A DNA stretch of 64,000 bases from Campylobacterota bacterium (GTDB taxonomy: Bacteria > Campylobacterota > Campylobacteria > Campylobacterales > Nitratiruptoraceae): positions 1 to 64,000 of the forward strand of contig JAADDW010000022.1 in NCBI GenBank assembly GCA_013153715.1, written 5' to 3'. This document shows, in pieces, positions 29,076 through 38,844 of the stretch. The notes beneath the pieces are model-generated. The model did no database searches. It had not been told where the DNA came from and was given only the letters and a program-made list of their open reading frames with translations. Every line of letters begins with the position of its first letter. The first letter of the stretch is position 1. A program made the position numbers and the translations under genes.

Positions 29076-29697
29076 GAAGGAGTCCTTTATGCAGATAGAG
29101 TCGAGACCGATGGGGTCCTACGCCACAAACTGTTATATTGTATCAATTGATGATAAGGAGTTCGTTATCGACCCCGGGATCGGTGCAACTCCGTGGGTTC
29201 TGGAGAGGGTGAGGAACCCTGTGGCGATCCTCAATACCCATGGCCACTTCGACCATGTCTGGAGCAACAGGGAGCTCCAGAAGGAGTTGGGGGTCCCCAT
29301 CGTGATCCATGAGGCCGATACCTTCCTCATCGAGGGGGAACAGTTTGCCCTGGAACTTCCGCCCAGCAGGGCCGACATCACCATCAAGGGGAATAGAGGG
29401 AGCCAACAGATAGAACTTGGAGGTATTCCCATTACCTTCCACCACTTTCCGGGCCACACTCCGGGGAGCTGTGTCATAGAGATCGGGGAAAACTGGTTTA
29501 GCGGAGACTTCATCTTCCGAGGGAGTATCGGGAGAGTCGATTTTCCCTACAGCGATCCCCGCGCCATGGCGGAGAGCCTCATCCGCTTCAAGGAGATCGA
29601 CTACGACCGTCCCCTCTACCCAGGCCATGGGGAGCCGACAACCATCTCCCGGGAACAGAGAACCGTAGAGAGCTGGATCGACTATCTGAGGAGGTAA
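29074..29697 (+). CDS. MBL-fold metallo-hydrolase (glyoxalase II-like); likely start at 29089
   Basis: ILNTHGHFDHVWSN, HHFPGHTPGSCVI, FSGDFIFRGSIGRVDF, LYPGHGEPT. Confidence 0.92.
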   Translation: MKESFMQIESRPMGSYATNCYIVSIDDKEFVIDPGIGATPWVLERVRNPVAILNTHGHFDHVWSNRELQKELGVPIVIHEADTFLIEGEQFALELPPSRADITIKGNRGSQQIELGGIPITFHHFPGHTPGSCVIEIGENWFSGDFIFRGSIGRVDFPYSDPRAMAESLIRFKEIDYDRPLYPGHGEPTTISREQRTVESWIDYLRR

Positions 29698-29700
29698 TCT

Positions 29701-30525
29701 ATGGAGAGAAGAGAGTTTATCAAGGGAGCAGTGGCAACGGCAGTAGCCCTCCCCCTCTGGGGAGGGGAAGAGAGGAGGAAAATCTCCTTCCTCCACATTA
29801 CCGATACCCATCTCGATATGGGGGAGCCGGAGAGTGTGGAGGCTCTGAAGCTCATGGTCCGCTCCATAAATTTCAAATACCCCGATCTGGACTTTGTCCT
29901 CTTCGGTGGAGACAACTTTAACAACAACGGAAGAGGGGCCAGCGACGCCCTCCTCTTCAAAGAGATCATCTCCGGACTCTCAATGCCGGCCTACTCCGTC
30001 CGGGGAAATAAGGAGGCATCTCCCACAGGGGACCCCCAGATCGACGGAGAGGAGTTTATAGAACTCTTCAGAACCGACGATATGCTCACCGTTAACAGGG
30101 ATTGGGCGGTTATCCACAAGGGTTATCTCATTCTGGGACTGGACAGCCCCATAGATCACCACAATAACGGCCGCTTCAGCCAGGAGACCCTTGCCTTTGC
30201 CAAAAAGATGTTGGATTTCGGGAAGCCGACAATCATCCTAGACCACCACCCCTACCTCAACTTCTGGGGGAGCAGAGATCCTGAAAATATCAAAAAATAT
30301 GTTCTCAACAATACCGACCAGGTCCAGAGGGAGCTCTTCACCTATCCCAACCTCCTCCTCACCCTCTCGGGCCATATCCATGTAGATGATACCGAGAGCC
30401 GTATCGGCCATGTCTGGACCATCACAACGAGGGCCTTCAAGAACGCCCTGGCCCCAGACCGTTACCCCATGAGATTGGTTACGATAGAGGGGAGAAAAAT
30501 ATCCCAAAAGCTGGTCCACACATAA
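29701..30525 (+). CDS. Exported metallophosphoesterase
   Basis: RREFIKGAVATAVALPL Tat-like signal; ITDTHLD, FGGDN, VRGNKE, GHIHV. Confidence 0.88.
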   Translation: MERREFIKGAVATAVALPLWGGEERRKISFLHITDTHLDMGEPESVEALKLMVRSINFKYPDLDFVLFGGDNFNNNGRGASDALLFKEIISGLSMPAYSVRGNKEASPTGDPQIDGEEFIELFRTDDMLTVNRDWAVIHKGYLILGLDSPIDHHNNGRFSQETLAFAKKMLDFGKPTIILDHHPYLNFWGSRDPENIKKYVLNNTDQVQRELFTYPNLLLTLSGHIHVDDTESRIGHVWTITTRAFKNALAPDRYPMRLVTIEGRKISQKLVHT

Positions 30526-30606
30526 GGAGAGAGAAAGTAGAGAATAAAATTAACTTATAATTACTTTGACATGGATCATTACACTCAGTAATCTTTTTAC
30601 GGTACA

Positions 30607-31194
30607 ATGGTCCCCAAAAAAGGAGGTCTTATGAGAGAGTTTCTCCTGATCGCCCTGACTGCAGGCGCCCTTCTGGCCCAGATGGCTCCCCGAGAGGCCT
30701 ACGACCATATGGTCAAAGTTCTCCCTGGAGAGTGGAAACTCTCCCCTGCCGAAAAGCAGATAGGAACAACGGGGGCCCACAACCACCCTGCCGTCAAGAG
30801 GCTCCTGGGGACTGAGAAGACAGGAATGGAGTATGAGGTTGTGGGACGGGGTTCATCCCTGAAGGAGGAGCTCCTCCCCGGAACGGTCCGCCACATGGTC
30901 ACCATGTACCACTGTGACGATTTCAAGGAGTGTAACCAGCTCCTGGCTACCCACTACTGCGCTAAACAGAACCAGCCCAGCTTCATCTTCAATACCAAAG
31001 AGAGTACCAAGACCAAACTGGTCTTTGACTGCGATGAGGATCGGAGCGAGGTCTGTGACAGCGATGAAGCCCATGTCCACCATATCATTCTGGAGCTCTC
31101 CAATAACTATAAACATCTGAAAGCCTCCTACATCGTCTATAAAGATGGGGAGCGGGCCAAGGAGCACTCCATCTACCACTTCGACAAGAAGTAG
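30607..31194 (+). CDS. Exported protein of unknown function
   Basis: Signal peptide MREFLLIALTAGALLAQ; no family recognised. Confidence 0.75.
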   Translation: MVPKKGGLMREFLLIALTAGALLAQMAPREAYDHMVKVLPGEWKLSPAEKQIGTTGAHNHPAVKRLLGTEKTGMEYEVVGRGSSLKEELLPGTVRHMVTMYHCDDFKECNQLLATHYCAKQNQPSFIFNTKESTKTKLVFDCDEDRSEVCDSDEAHVHHIILELSNNYKHLKASYIVYKDGERAKEHSIYHFDKK

Positions 31195-31278
31195 AGGAGG
31201 GGACCCCTTCCCGCCTCATCTCTCCCTCATCTCTCCCCCTCTCCAACCGATAATCCCCATACCTATCTTGCTACGGAA

Positions 31279-32008
31279 ATGGGAGATCCGATGGGTGTCA
31301 GAGAGTTATGGGGAAAAGAGAGGGAGAGACAATTTCTCCTGGAAGCTCTGAAACATACCTCTCCGGACCGACTTTTCTATCTGGAAGGGGGAAAGTACAG
31401 AACCTATTGGTCCCGAAACTACAGGGGACCAAAGGGAACTCTCCAGAGCAGAAATAGCCTCATTGGAGAGTTTACAGAGAGATGGGTCAGGGACCTCCTT
31501 GAGGAGGTGGCACGAGAGAGCGGACTCTATGCAGTCCGCCATCTGGTCTGTGAAGAGATCGGCCTCTCCCCCCGCTCTCCTGCAGATATAGCCCTCTGCA
31601 GAGAGAAGAGACGCTTCCCAATCTCCCACCAACTCAGCAACTATTCCCATTGTCGTCCTAGGGAATACCCCCATCAGGAGGGGTTACTATGAAAAGGTAG
31701 ACCATCTGAAAAAGGCCGGGATCATTCAGGGTTTCTTCTCCCTCACTCCCCAGCCTGGAGAGGATCCCCATGAGAGGGAAAACATCAAATCCACTCCTGG
31801 AAGGGGCTTCCTTCGGTTCGACTCCTACCGAGAGTTCAAGAGAGAGATCTCCTCCCTCCTCACTTGGGAGGGGCACTTCTTCTCTGGAATGAGATCTCTA
31901 AGGGAGTTGGGGGAGATAGTGGAGAGAGCTTTCCAGGGCGGATCAACCTCCAGGGAGAGAGGGAAGTCCCTTCTGGAACTATTAAGGAGAGAATGTGGGC
32001 CATAAAAG
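31279..32008 (+). pseudogene. Putative type II restriction endonuclease disrupted by a frameshift
   Basis: First ORF 31279-31692 (...EEIGLSPRSPADIALC...) ends by shift; the +1 frame continues openly as QSPTNSATIPIVVLGNTPIRRGYYEKVDHLKKAGIIQGFFSLTP...LLELLRRECGP* up to the methyltransferase gene. Confidence 0.6.
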
Positions 32009-32894
32009 AGAAGGCAAAGGGACAGAAACCAGCACTTTTGGTACTTCGGGAAGGGTGAGTCACAACTCAACTCCTTTCTATTCAAGCAACCTCTACAGAG
32101 GTCTACCAAAGGAGAAGAAGGGAGTATACAGGGAGAGTGAGATCCCCAAGGAGAACCTTAACCAAATCTTCTGGAAGAGTAGCCAGCAGATGGATGAACT
32201 CCCCGACAGCAGTATCCACCTTGTTGTCACCTCCCCTCCCTACAATGTGGGAAAGGAGTATGATGGAGACCTCACTCTAGAGGAGTACAGGGGACTCCTC
32301 AGAGAGGTCTGGAAAGAGGTCTACCGTGTTCTCGTCCCTGGGGGGAGAGTCTGTATCAATGTGGCCAATCTGGGCAGGAAACCCTACATTCCCCTCCACT
32401 GCCTCATTATAGAGGATATGACGAAGATAGGGTTCCTCATGAGGGGGGAGATCATCTGGAACAAAGGGTCCAGTGCCGGTCCATCGACCGCTTGGGGGAG
32501 CTGGCTCTCGGCCACCAATCCCACCCTTCGGGATCTCCATGAGTACATTCTAGTCTTCTCCAAGGGGAGCTTTAAGAGGGAGAAACCCGAGGGGAGGGAG
32601 AACACCATCACTAGAGAGGAGTTCCTGGAGTTCACCAAGAGCCTCTGGACCTTCCCCACCCAATCGGCAAAGAGGATCGGCCACCCCGCCCCCTTCCCCG
32701 TGGAGCTCCCCTACCGCTGTATCCAACTCTACACCTTCCAAGGGGAAATCGTCCTCGACCCCTTCATGGGGAGCGGTCAGACCGCCCTTGCGGCCCTGAA
32801 GTCAAAGAGGTTTTACATTGGCTACGAGATCAAAAGGGAGTATGTGGACCTGGCCCAGAGGAGGATCGGGGAGTATCTCAACTCCCCGACCTAG
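31995..32894 (+). CDS. Site-specific DNA methyltransferase (beta class, TSPPY; probably N4-cytosine)
   Basis: VVTSPPYNVGKEYD (motif IV) before VLDPFMGSGQTALAAL (motif I); GTG start likely. Confidence 0.9.
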   Translation: MGHKREGKGTETSTFGTSGRVSHNSTPFYSSNLYRGLPKEKKGVYRESEIPKENLNQIFWKSSQQMDELPDSSIHLVVTSPPYNVGKEYDGDLTLEEYRGLLREVWKEVYRVLVPGGRVCINVANLGRKPYIPLHCLIIEDMTKIGFLMRGEIIWNKGSSAGPSTAWGSWLSATNPTLRDLHEYILVFSKGSFKREKPEGRENTITREEFLEFTKSLWTFPTQSAKRIGHPAPFPVELPYRCIQLYTFQGEIVLDPFMGSGQTALAALKSKRFYIGYEIKREYVDLAQRRIGEYLNSPT

Positions 32895-33646
32895 TCCCCC
32901 ATCTCTTCCAGGCGGTCTGGAAGCTGGGCGATACTCTCGATGAGGAGATCGGGCTTTGCCTTGAGGAGATCGTGCTCCCTGAATTTCCCTGTCTTGACGA
33001 GGACCGTCTTGAGCCAACAGCTCTTGGCCCCCACAATATCCCCCTCAATATCGTCCCCCACCATGATCACCTCCTCTTTGGCCACCCCCATACTCCGAAT
33101 GGCCAGGGCGAAAAATTCACAGTTGGGCTTCCCCAAGACCTTGGCACTCCTCCCGCTGGCATATTCCAACCCTTTGACAAATCCCCCCGCATCGAGGCTC
33201 AAGAGACCGTCCCTATCCCTGAAGTAGCGGTTTACATTGGTGGCCAGGAAGCCGTACCCCTCCTCCAGCTTCCTAAAGGCCTCATTGAGCCGCTGGTAGG
33301 TAAAGTTGGTGTAGGCGTCGCAGATCAGGAGATACCTTTCGGGATAGTCGAGATCGGAGAAGTAGTCGGCCGCCTCGTCGGTGGCGACAACAAAGGCCGA
33401 GCTCCTCTGCTGTTCCAGGAAGAGCTTGGCGGCACTGAGGGCGGTGAAGAGCTCCTCCTCTCCAATGGAAAAACCCATTGCCCGGAGCTGTTCCAAGAGC
33501 TTCTGAGGGGGAATACGGCTACTATTCGACAGAAATCGGAGCTGGTAGGACCTCCTCAATCTCTCTACCGCCTCGATCGCTCCAGGGACCACCTCCCCTC
33601 CCTCATGGAGAACACCCCCAATATCGAGGAGAATACCTTTGACCAT
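32891..33646 (-). CDS. HAD-IIA family hydrolase (NagD-like)
   Basis: [62 protein letters not shown]. Confidence 0.9.
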   Translation of the reverse strand: MVKGILLDIGGVLHEGGEVVPGAIEAVERLRRSYQLRFLSNSSRIPPQKLLEQLRAMGFSIGEEELFTALSAAKLFLEQQRSSAFVVATDEAADYFSDLDYPERYLLICDAYTNFTYQRLNEAFRKLEEGYGFLATNVNRYFRDRDGLLSLDAGGFVKGLEYASGRSAKVLGKPNCEFFALAIRSMGVAKEEVIMVGDDIEGDIVGAKSCWLKTVLVKTGKFREHDLLKAKPDLLIESIAQLPDRLEEMGD

Positions 33647-34542
33647 CACCTCTCCTTCAGTCGTAGATAGACCCGTCTCGGAGCGGGGTAGCCCTCGACG
33701 GTCTTTGTCGGATCTTCGGGATCGAGGAAATCTTCGAGACTCTCTCCGGTAATCCACTCTGTCCGCCGTTGCTCGGAACTATCTGTCTCCCTGGTAGCCA
33801 ATACCTGGACATGGGAGAATCCCGCCTTTTTGGCCCAGTTCTCCAGGGCGGCGATTGTCGGCACAAAGTGGATATTGGAGATTTTGGAGTAGCTCTCCCC
33901 GGGGCAGAGGGCTATAGGCTCCTCGCCCGGAATATAGAGGCTATCCAGGAAGAGCTCCCCTCCCCTTTTGAGGGCCTTCCGTAACCCTTTGAGGGTGGCG
34001 ACAGGATCGCTCCGATGGTAGATGACCCCCAGGCAGAAGATGGTATCGAAGAGCTCCCCGTAGAAGGGGAGGTGTTCAACCCCCAGGAGCTCATAGTGGA
34101 GATCGGTTCGGGCGTAGAAGTTGATAAGATCGAACTGGGTCTTGAAGAGGGGGGAGGGATCGAAACCGACAACCCTCTCCGGCCGCTGTTCCAGAAAGCG
34201 GAACATGTAGTACCCGTTGTTGCACCCCACATCGGCCACCCTCTTTCCCTCCAGATCGAGGAAGGGCGAGAGAATTCTATACTTAATAAAGCTCCTCCAC
34301 TCGCTGTCGATGAAGGTTCCGAAGAGTTGGAAGGGGCCCTTCCGCCATGGACGCATGGCCCAGGCTGTCTCCCATATTCTCCTCTCCCCCTCCTCTCCCA
34401 TCTCCCCCACAATTTGGACCACATCGCCGATTACCAGCTCGGCTTCCACGGAGGGGAGGGTCTCCAAGAGTCTCCGGAGGGGGGCGATATTCTTCCACTC
34501 CAACCATCTCTCCCGCTCCCTCCGAAGGGCCGCTATATCCAT
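33646..34542 (-). CDS. cmoB: tRNA U34 carboxymethyltransferase CmoB
   Basis: [70 protein letters not shown]. Confidence 0.93.
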   Translation of the reverse strand: MDIAALRRERERWLEWKNIAPLRRLLETLPSVEAELVIGDVVQIVGEMGEEGERRIWETAWAMRPWRKGPFQLFGTFIDSEWRSFIKYRILSPFLDLEGKRVADVGCNNGYYMFRFLEQRPERVVGFDPSPLFKTQFDLINFYARTDLHYELLGVEHLPFYGELFDTIFCLGVIYHRSDPVATLKGLRKALKRGGELFLDSLYIPGEEPIALCPGESYSKISNIHFVPTIAALENWAKKAGFSHVQVLATRETDSSEQRRTEWITGESLEDFLDPEDPTKTVEGYPAPRRVYLRLKER

Positions 34543-34569
34543 TTACCACCTTTATAGTAGAATTTCTCC

Positions 34570-35121
34570 ATGACTATTATAACAGCAACCAGAGCAGAGG
34601 CGAAACCCCTCATAGCACTCCTCAGGCTCCACCCCCTCTCCTCTTCCCCCTTCCCCCTCTACAGCAACGGGGAGATAGAGCTCATCGTAAGCGGCATCGG
34701 CCCTCTCAACGGAGCTGTCGCCACAGCCTTCAGGGGGAGATCCCCCCTCCTCAATGTGGGGCTCTGCGGGGGGGAAGAGGTGGGGGAGCTCTACAACATC
34801 TACAAAGTGATCGACGATCCCTCCTCCAAGAGCTACCTCCTCTCCAGGAGCCCCACCCTCCCCAACGGGAAGGTGAGAACCCTCTCCCACCCAGCCACCA
34901 GACGGTACAGGGAGCTCGTCGATATGGAGGCTTCCGGAATTGTGGTGGCCTCCCGAAGATTGGGGCTCGCCCTCACAGTGGTCAAAATTGTCAGCGACCG
35001 CTACGATCCGACAGAGGTAACTCCCCAGAGGGCCGAGGAGCTAATAGGATCCAAAGTTAATACTCTTTTGGATATAATCGGGGACCTCAACAGCTCCGAA
35101 AAAGTGAAAGGTAGGGAATGA
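34570..35121 (+). CDS. Nucleoside phosphorylase-superfamily protein (MTAN/futalosine hydrolase-like)
   Basis: SGIGPLNGAVATA, LLNVGLCGG, VDMEASGIV, VKIVSDRYDP. Confidence 0.72.
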   Translation: MTIITATRAEAKPLIALLRLHPLSSSPFPLYSNGEIELIVSGIGPLNGAVATAFRGRSPLLNVGLCGGEEVGELYNIYKVIDDPSSKSYLLSRSPTLPNGKVRTLSHPATRRYRELVDMEASGIVVASRRLGLALTVVKIVSDRYDPTEVTPQRAEELIGSKVNTLLDIIGDLNSSEKVKGRE

Positions 35122-36008
35122 CTCTCCAGAAGAGCGCCACCGTTGTAGCTAGCATAGTTGCCGGTATCCTTGTCATCATTAAACTCATTGTGGGGATCAT
35201 CAGCGGCTCCGCCGCAGTTCTCGCCAGCGCCATCGACTCCATTCTGGATATTGCCGTCTCCATGTTCAACTACTTCGCCCTCTCCAAGGCGGAACAGGCC
35301 CCCTCGGAAAAGTTCAACTACGGCCTCGGGAAGATCGAGGCCTTGGCGGCTGTTATTGAAGGAACGGTCATCACCATCTCCGGCCTCTTCATCTTCTACA
35401 AAGGGGTAATCAACATTGTCCAGCACCGCCAGATAGACCACCTGGAGAGCTCCATCATCGTCATGATCATCTCCATTCTCCTCACAGGGGGGCTCGTCCT
35501 CTTCCTCAACAGGGTCTATGAGAAGACCAAAAATATGGTGATCAAGAGTGACGCCCTCCACTACAAGACAGACCTCTACTCCAACTCCGCCGTCCTCCTC
35601 TCCCTGGCCCTTATCCATCTGACAGGGTGGCACTGGATAGACGGCCTCTTCGGAATAGCCATAGCCATCTACATTATCAAAGAGGCCTTTGAACTCATCA
35701 AGGAGGGGACCCTCATGCTCCTCGATGTCTCCCTGGATGAAGGTCTCGTCGAGAGGATCAAGGAGATCATAGAGGGCCAGCCGGAGGTGACCAGCTACCA
35801 CTTTCTCAAGACCAGGAGGAGCGGGGATACCAATTTTGTCGATGTCCATCTGGTCTTCACACCCCAGATCCCCCTGGTGGAAGCCCACACCGTATCGGAT
35901 AGAATTGAGGAGGAGATCAAAAAGTTGGACCCCGAGAGCCAGTGGCAGTTCACAATCCATCTGGACCCTTACGACGATTCGCTCCAGGGATCCCATCGGG
36001 AGAGTTGA
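35118..36008 (+). CDS. Cation diffusion facilitator (CDF) transporter
   Basis: SGSAAVLASAIDSILDIAVSMFNYFAL, NYGLGKIEALAAV, SDALHYKTDLYSNSAVL. Confidence 0.94.
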   Translation: MTLQKSATVVASIVAGILVIIKLIVGIISGSAAVLASAIDSILDIAVSMFNYFALSKAEQAPSEKFNYGLGKIEALAAVIEGTVITISGLFIFYKGVINIVQHRQIDHLESSIIVMIISILLTGGLVLFLNRVYEKTKNMVIKSDALHYKTDLYSNSAVLLSLALIHLTGWHWIDGLFGIAIAIYIIKEAFELIKEGTLMLLDVSLDEGLVERIKEIIEGQPEVTSYHFLKTRRSGDTNFVDVHLVFTPQIPLVEAHTVSDRIEEEIKKLDPESQWQFTIHLDPYDDSLQGSHRES

Positions 36009-36126
36009 GAGGTCCCCAGGCCGAAATCGAGGGCTCCCCCTTCAGACTCTGGGAGGGGCCAAATCCACCTCCTCCAGTTGAGCTCCCACTCCGGCCCTCC
36101 AATCGGTTGGAGGAGCTCCAGCTCCC

Positions 36127-37698
36127 CTAACGGGCGTACTCGATGGCCCTCTGCTCCCGAATCACATTGACCTTGACCTCTCCCGGGTACTGGACGCTCC
36201 CTTCAATCTCCTTGGCGATCTCCTTGGCCAGCAGGTAGGCCTCATTGTCTGTGACGAGATCGGCGTTGACGATGACTCGGACCTCCCGACCGGCATTGAT
36301 GGCGTAGGCCTTCTTGACTCCCGGCTTGCTCAAGGCTATCTCCTCGATGGCCTGAACCCGTTTCAGGAAGGCCTCCAAGACCTCCCGCCTCGCTCCTGGG
36401 CGGGCGGCACTCAGTGTATCGGCGGTGCAGACGGCGGCCGCCTCTATGCTCCGGGGCTCCTCATGGCCATGGTGGGCGTAGATGGCGTTGATGACCACAT
36501 CGGGCTCCTTATACCTCTTGCAGATCTCCGCTCCCAGATCGACATGGGACCCGGAGTACTCATGGGTCAGAGCCTTTCCAATATCGTGGAGGAGCCCGGC
36601 CCTCTTGGCGATAATCTCATCTCCCCCCATCTCGGCCGCCATGATCCCGGCCAGATGGGCCACCTCCAGAGAGTGGCCCAGGGCGTTTTGCCCATAACTC
36701 GCCCGGAACTTGAGGCGCCCGATCAGCTTCATCAGCTCTGGGTGGAGCTGACCTATACCGAGATCGATGACAATATTCTCCCCCTCCTCCAGGAGTTGCT
36801 GGTCAAACTCCTCCTTCACCTTCTCATATATCTCCTCAATCCTCGCCGGCTGGATCCGTCCATCCTCTACAAGGAGCTCGATCACTTTGGTAGCGATGGC
36901 CCGACGGTAGAGGTTGAAGGAGCTCAAGATAATGGCATTGGGGGTATCGTCGATGATAATATCGACCCCCAGGAGCATTTCGAGGGTCTTGATATTCCGC
37001 CCCTCCTTGCCGATGATCCTCCCCTTAATGTCATCGCTGGGAATGGAGACCGTATTGATGAGCCGCTCCGCCGCAAACTCTCCGGCATAGCGGGTCGTCG
37101 CCTGGGCGATAATGTAGTTGGCCCGCCGCTTCGCCTCCTGCTTGGCCTCCTCCTCATATTTCCGCACAATGTTGGCTATCTCGGCCCGACTCTCCTCTTC
37201 CGCCTTCTGGAGGATCAGCTGTTTCGCCTCCTCCATTGTGAGGCCGGCCTGGGCCTGGAGGGCTTCAAGGACCTCATTGTACCGCTCCTCATACTCTCTC
37301 TTCAGCCTCTCATACTCTTGGCGGAGCCTGTTGATCTCCTCCCGTTCAGCCTTGACCTCCTGCTTCTCCAGAGTGATATGTTTGAGTTCGTCCTTGAACA
37401 TCTGTTTCAGGGACATCTCTTTTTCCATGAGCTCTGTGAAGCGGCGGTCGTAATCCTCTTTCAGCTCACTCAGTTTCTCCTCAAACTCCCGCTTCAGGGC
37501 GAGCTCCGTCTCCTTCACCTTAATCTGGGCGTTCTGGAGGATCTTCTCAGCTTCATGTTCTATCGCCCGAGCCTTGGCCTTGGCCTGCTCCTCATAGACG
37601 CTGAACCGCTCTTTTTCTACCTTTTTTGCCAACATATATCCTGCAGCGCCACTGAGTATGGCGGCAGAACTTCCTACTAAAACTTCTACCCACATCAC
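36127..37698 (-). CDS. rny: Ribonuclease Y
   Basis: N-terminal TM + coiled coil, KH GRIIGKEGRNIKTLEMLLGVDIIIDDTPNAI, HD GLLHDIGKALTHEYSGSHVDLG. Confidence 0.97.
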   Translation of the reverse strand: MMWVEVLVGSSAAILSGAAGYMLAKKVEKERFSVYEEQAKAKARAIEHEAEKILQNAQIKVKETELALKREFEEKLSELKEDYDRRFTELMEKEMSLKQMFKDELKHITLEKQEVKAEREEINRLRQEYERLKREYEERYNEVLEALQAQAGLTMEEAKQLILQKAEEESRAEIANIVRKYEEEAKQEAKRRANYIIAQATTRYAGEFAAERLINTVSIPSDDIKGRIIGKEGRNIKTLEMLLGVDIIIDDTPNAIILSSFNLYRRAIATKVIELLVEDGRIQPARIEEIYEKVKEEFDQQLLEEGENIVIDLGIGQLHPELMKLIGRLKFRASYGQNALGHSLEVAHLAGIMAAEMGGDEIIAKRAGLLHDIGKALTHEYSGSHVDLGAEICKRYKEPDVVINAIYAHHGHEEPRSIEAAAVCTADTLSAARPGARREVLEAFLKRVQAIEEIALSKPGVKKAYAINAGREVRVIVNADLVTDNEAYLLAKEIAKEIEGSVQYPGEVKVNVIREQRAIEYAR

Positions 37699-38233
37699 TA
37701 TCCCCTCTTACAATTATTTCTTTTGGGGTCACGAGAAAATCCCCCTGAACATCATGCTCCGCACCCAACGGCCTCCTGGTCATACAGAGACCCTCTTGAA
37801 CAAAGATGGTAATAGGAGGGTACGGCATCTTTTCGACCAACCGGTCATAGAATCCCCGACCGAAACCGATCCGCCGAAACTCTCCATCGACCCCGAGAAC
37901 GGGGATGACGGCTATATCGATCGGTCTGGAGAAATGAGAGTTTCTGGGCTCGAAGAGAGAGAACCTCCCCCTCCTGAGAGGGAGGCGGAAGGGTACAATC
38001 TCAATATTCTCCCCCCTGACGAGAGGGACAAAGAGCCGCCGTTTACGGCGGAAATAGGAAAAGAGTGGGAGAATATCGGGTTCATGTTCCATGGGGAGGT
38101 AGAGTAAGAGCTCTCTCCCTCCGAGCCCCTCTATAAGCCAGATAAGTTTTTCTACGATCCTTCGGCTTCCTCTGAGACGGAGTATCTTCTCCTTGCAGTA
38201 GCTCCGAAACTCCTCTTTGGAAGCGAAGTCCAT
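37592..38233 (-). CDS. 5-formyltetrahydrofolate cyclo-ligase family protein
   Basis: LYLPMEHEPDILPL, FEPRNSHFSRPIDIAVIPVLGVDGEFRRIGFGRGFYDRLV. Confidence 0.85.
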   Translation of the reverse strand: MDFASKEEFRSYCKEKILRLRGSRRIVEKLIWLIEGLGGRELLLYLPMEHEPDILPLFSYFRRKRRLFVPLVRGENIEIVPFRLPLRRGRFSLFEPRNSHFSRPIDIAVIPVLGVDGEFRRIGFGRGFYDRLVEKMPYPPITIFVQEGLCMTRRPLGAEHDVQGDFLVTPKEIIVRGDSDVGRSFSRKFCRHTQWRCRIYVGKKGRKRAVQRL

Positions 38234-38283
38234 ATTTAACCTTCATTGACTATAATCTCGTTACGATTTTAACACGAAAGGGA

Positions 38284-38844
38284 TTGAAATTGAGAAAACT
38301 CTCTATCTTCATTTTTATTTTAATATTCTTTACAGCTTGTGAACAAAGGAACGCTTCAGCCCAGAGCTCCTTCAGTAATAGAAGTTCCCAGGGAGAGAGC
38401 TCCTCTTCCCCCTCCCCCACAATCTTCAGACTGGAAGAGGCCAACCAGACCCGAACCGTCAAGTGCTCCCCTCCCGACAGGGTCGAGATCGACGGCTCCA
38501 CAAAGGAGCTCACCCTCATTATGCTCTTCACAAGCTGGTGTCCCTCCTGCAAGGCGGAGATCCCCGAGCTGGAGAAGCTCCAGAAGGAGTTTGGAGAGAA
38601 GTTGGAGATCATCGGTATCCAACTGGACGACGAAAAGAGGGTGGAGACCTCCTTCTTCATCTCCCACAACTACCAGACCAATAGGGAGATCGCCCGCTGT
38701 ATCTACCAGATGGTCCACGCCCCCGCCTCCCAACCCATTCCTCTCCTCCTCTTGCTTAAAGGGGGCAAATATGTTATACACTATATAGGAGCTCTCCCTA
38801 TAGAGATGCTCGAAATAGATATAAAGAGGGCCCTAGGAGAGTAG
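38284..38844 (+). CDS. TlpA-like thioredoxin lipoprotein
   Basis: Lipobox IFFTACEQ; LIMLFTSWCPSCKAEIPELEKLQKEFG; TTG start. Confidence 0.87.
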   Translation: MKLRKLSIFIFILIFFTACEQRNASAQSSFSNRSSQGESSSSPSPTIFRLEEANQTRTVKCSPPDRVEIDGSTKELTLIMLFTSWCPSCKAEIPELEKLQKEFGEKLEIIGIQLDDEKRVETSFFISHNYQTNREIARCIYQMVHAPASQPIPLLLLLKGGKYVIHYIGALPIEMLEIDIKRALGE

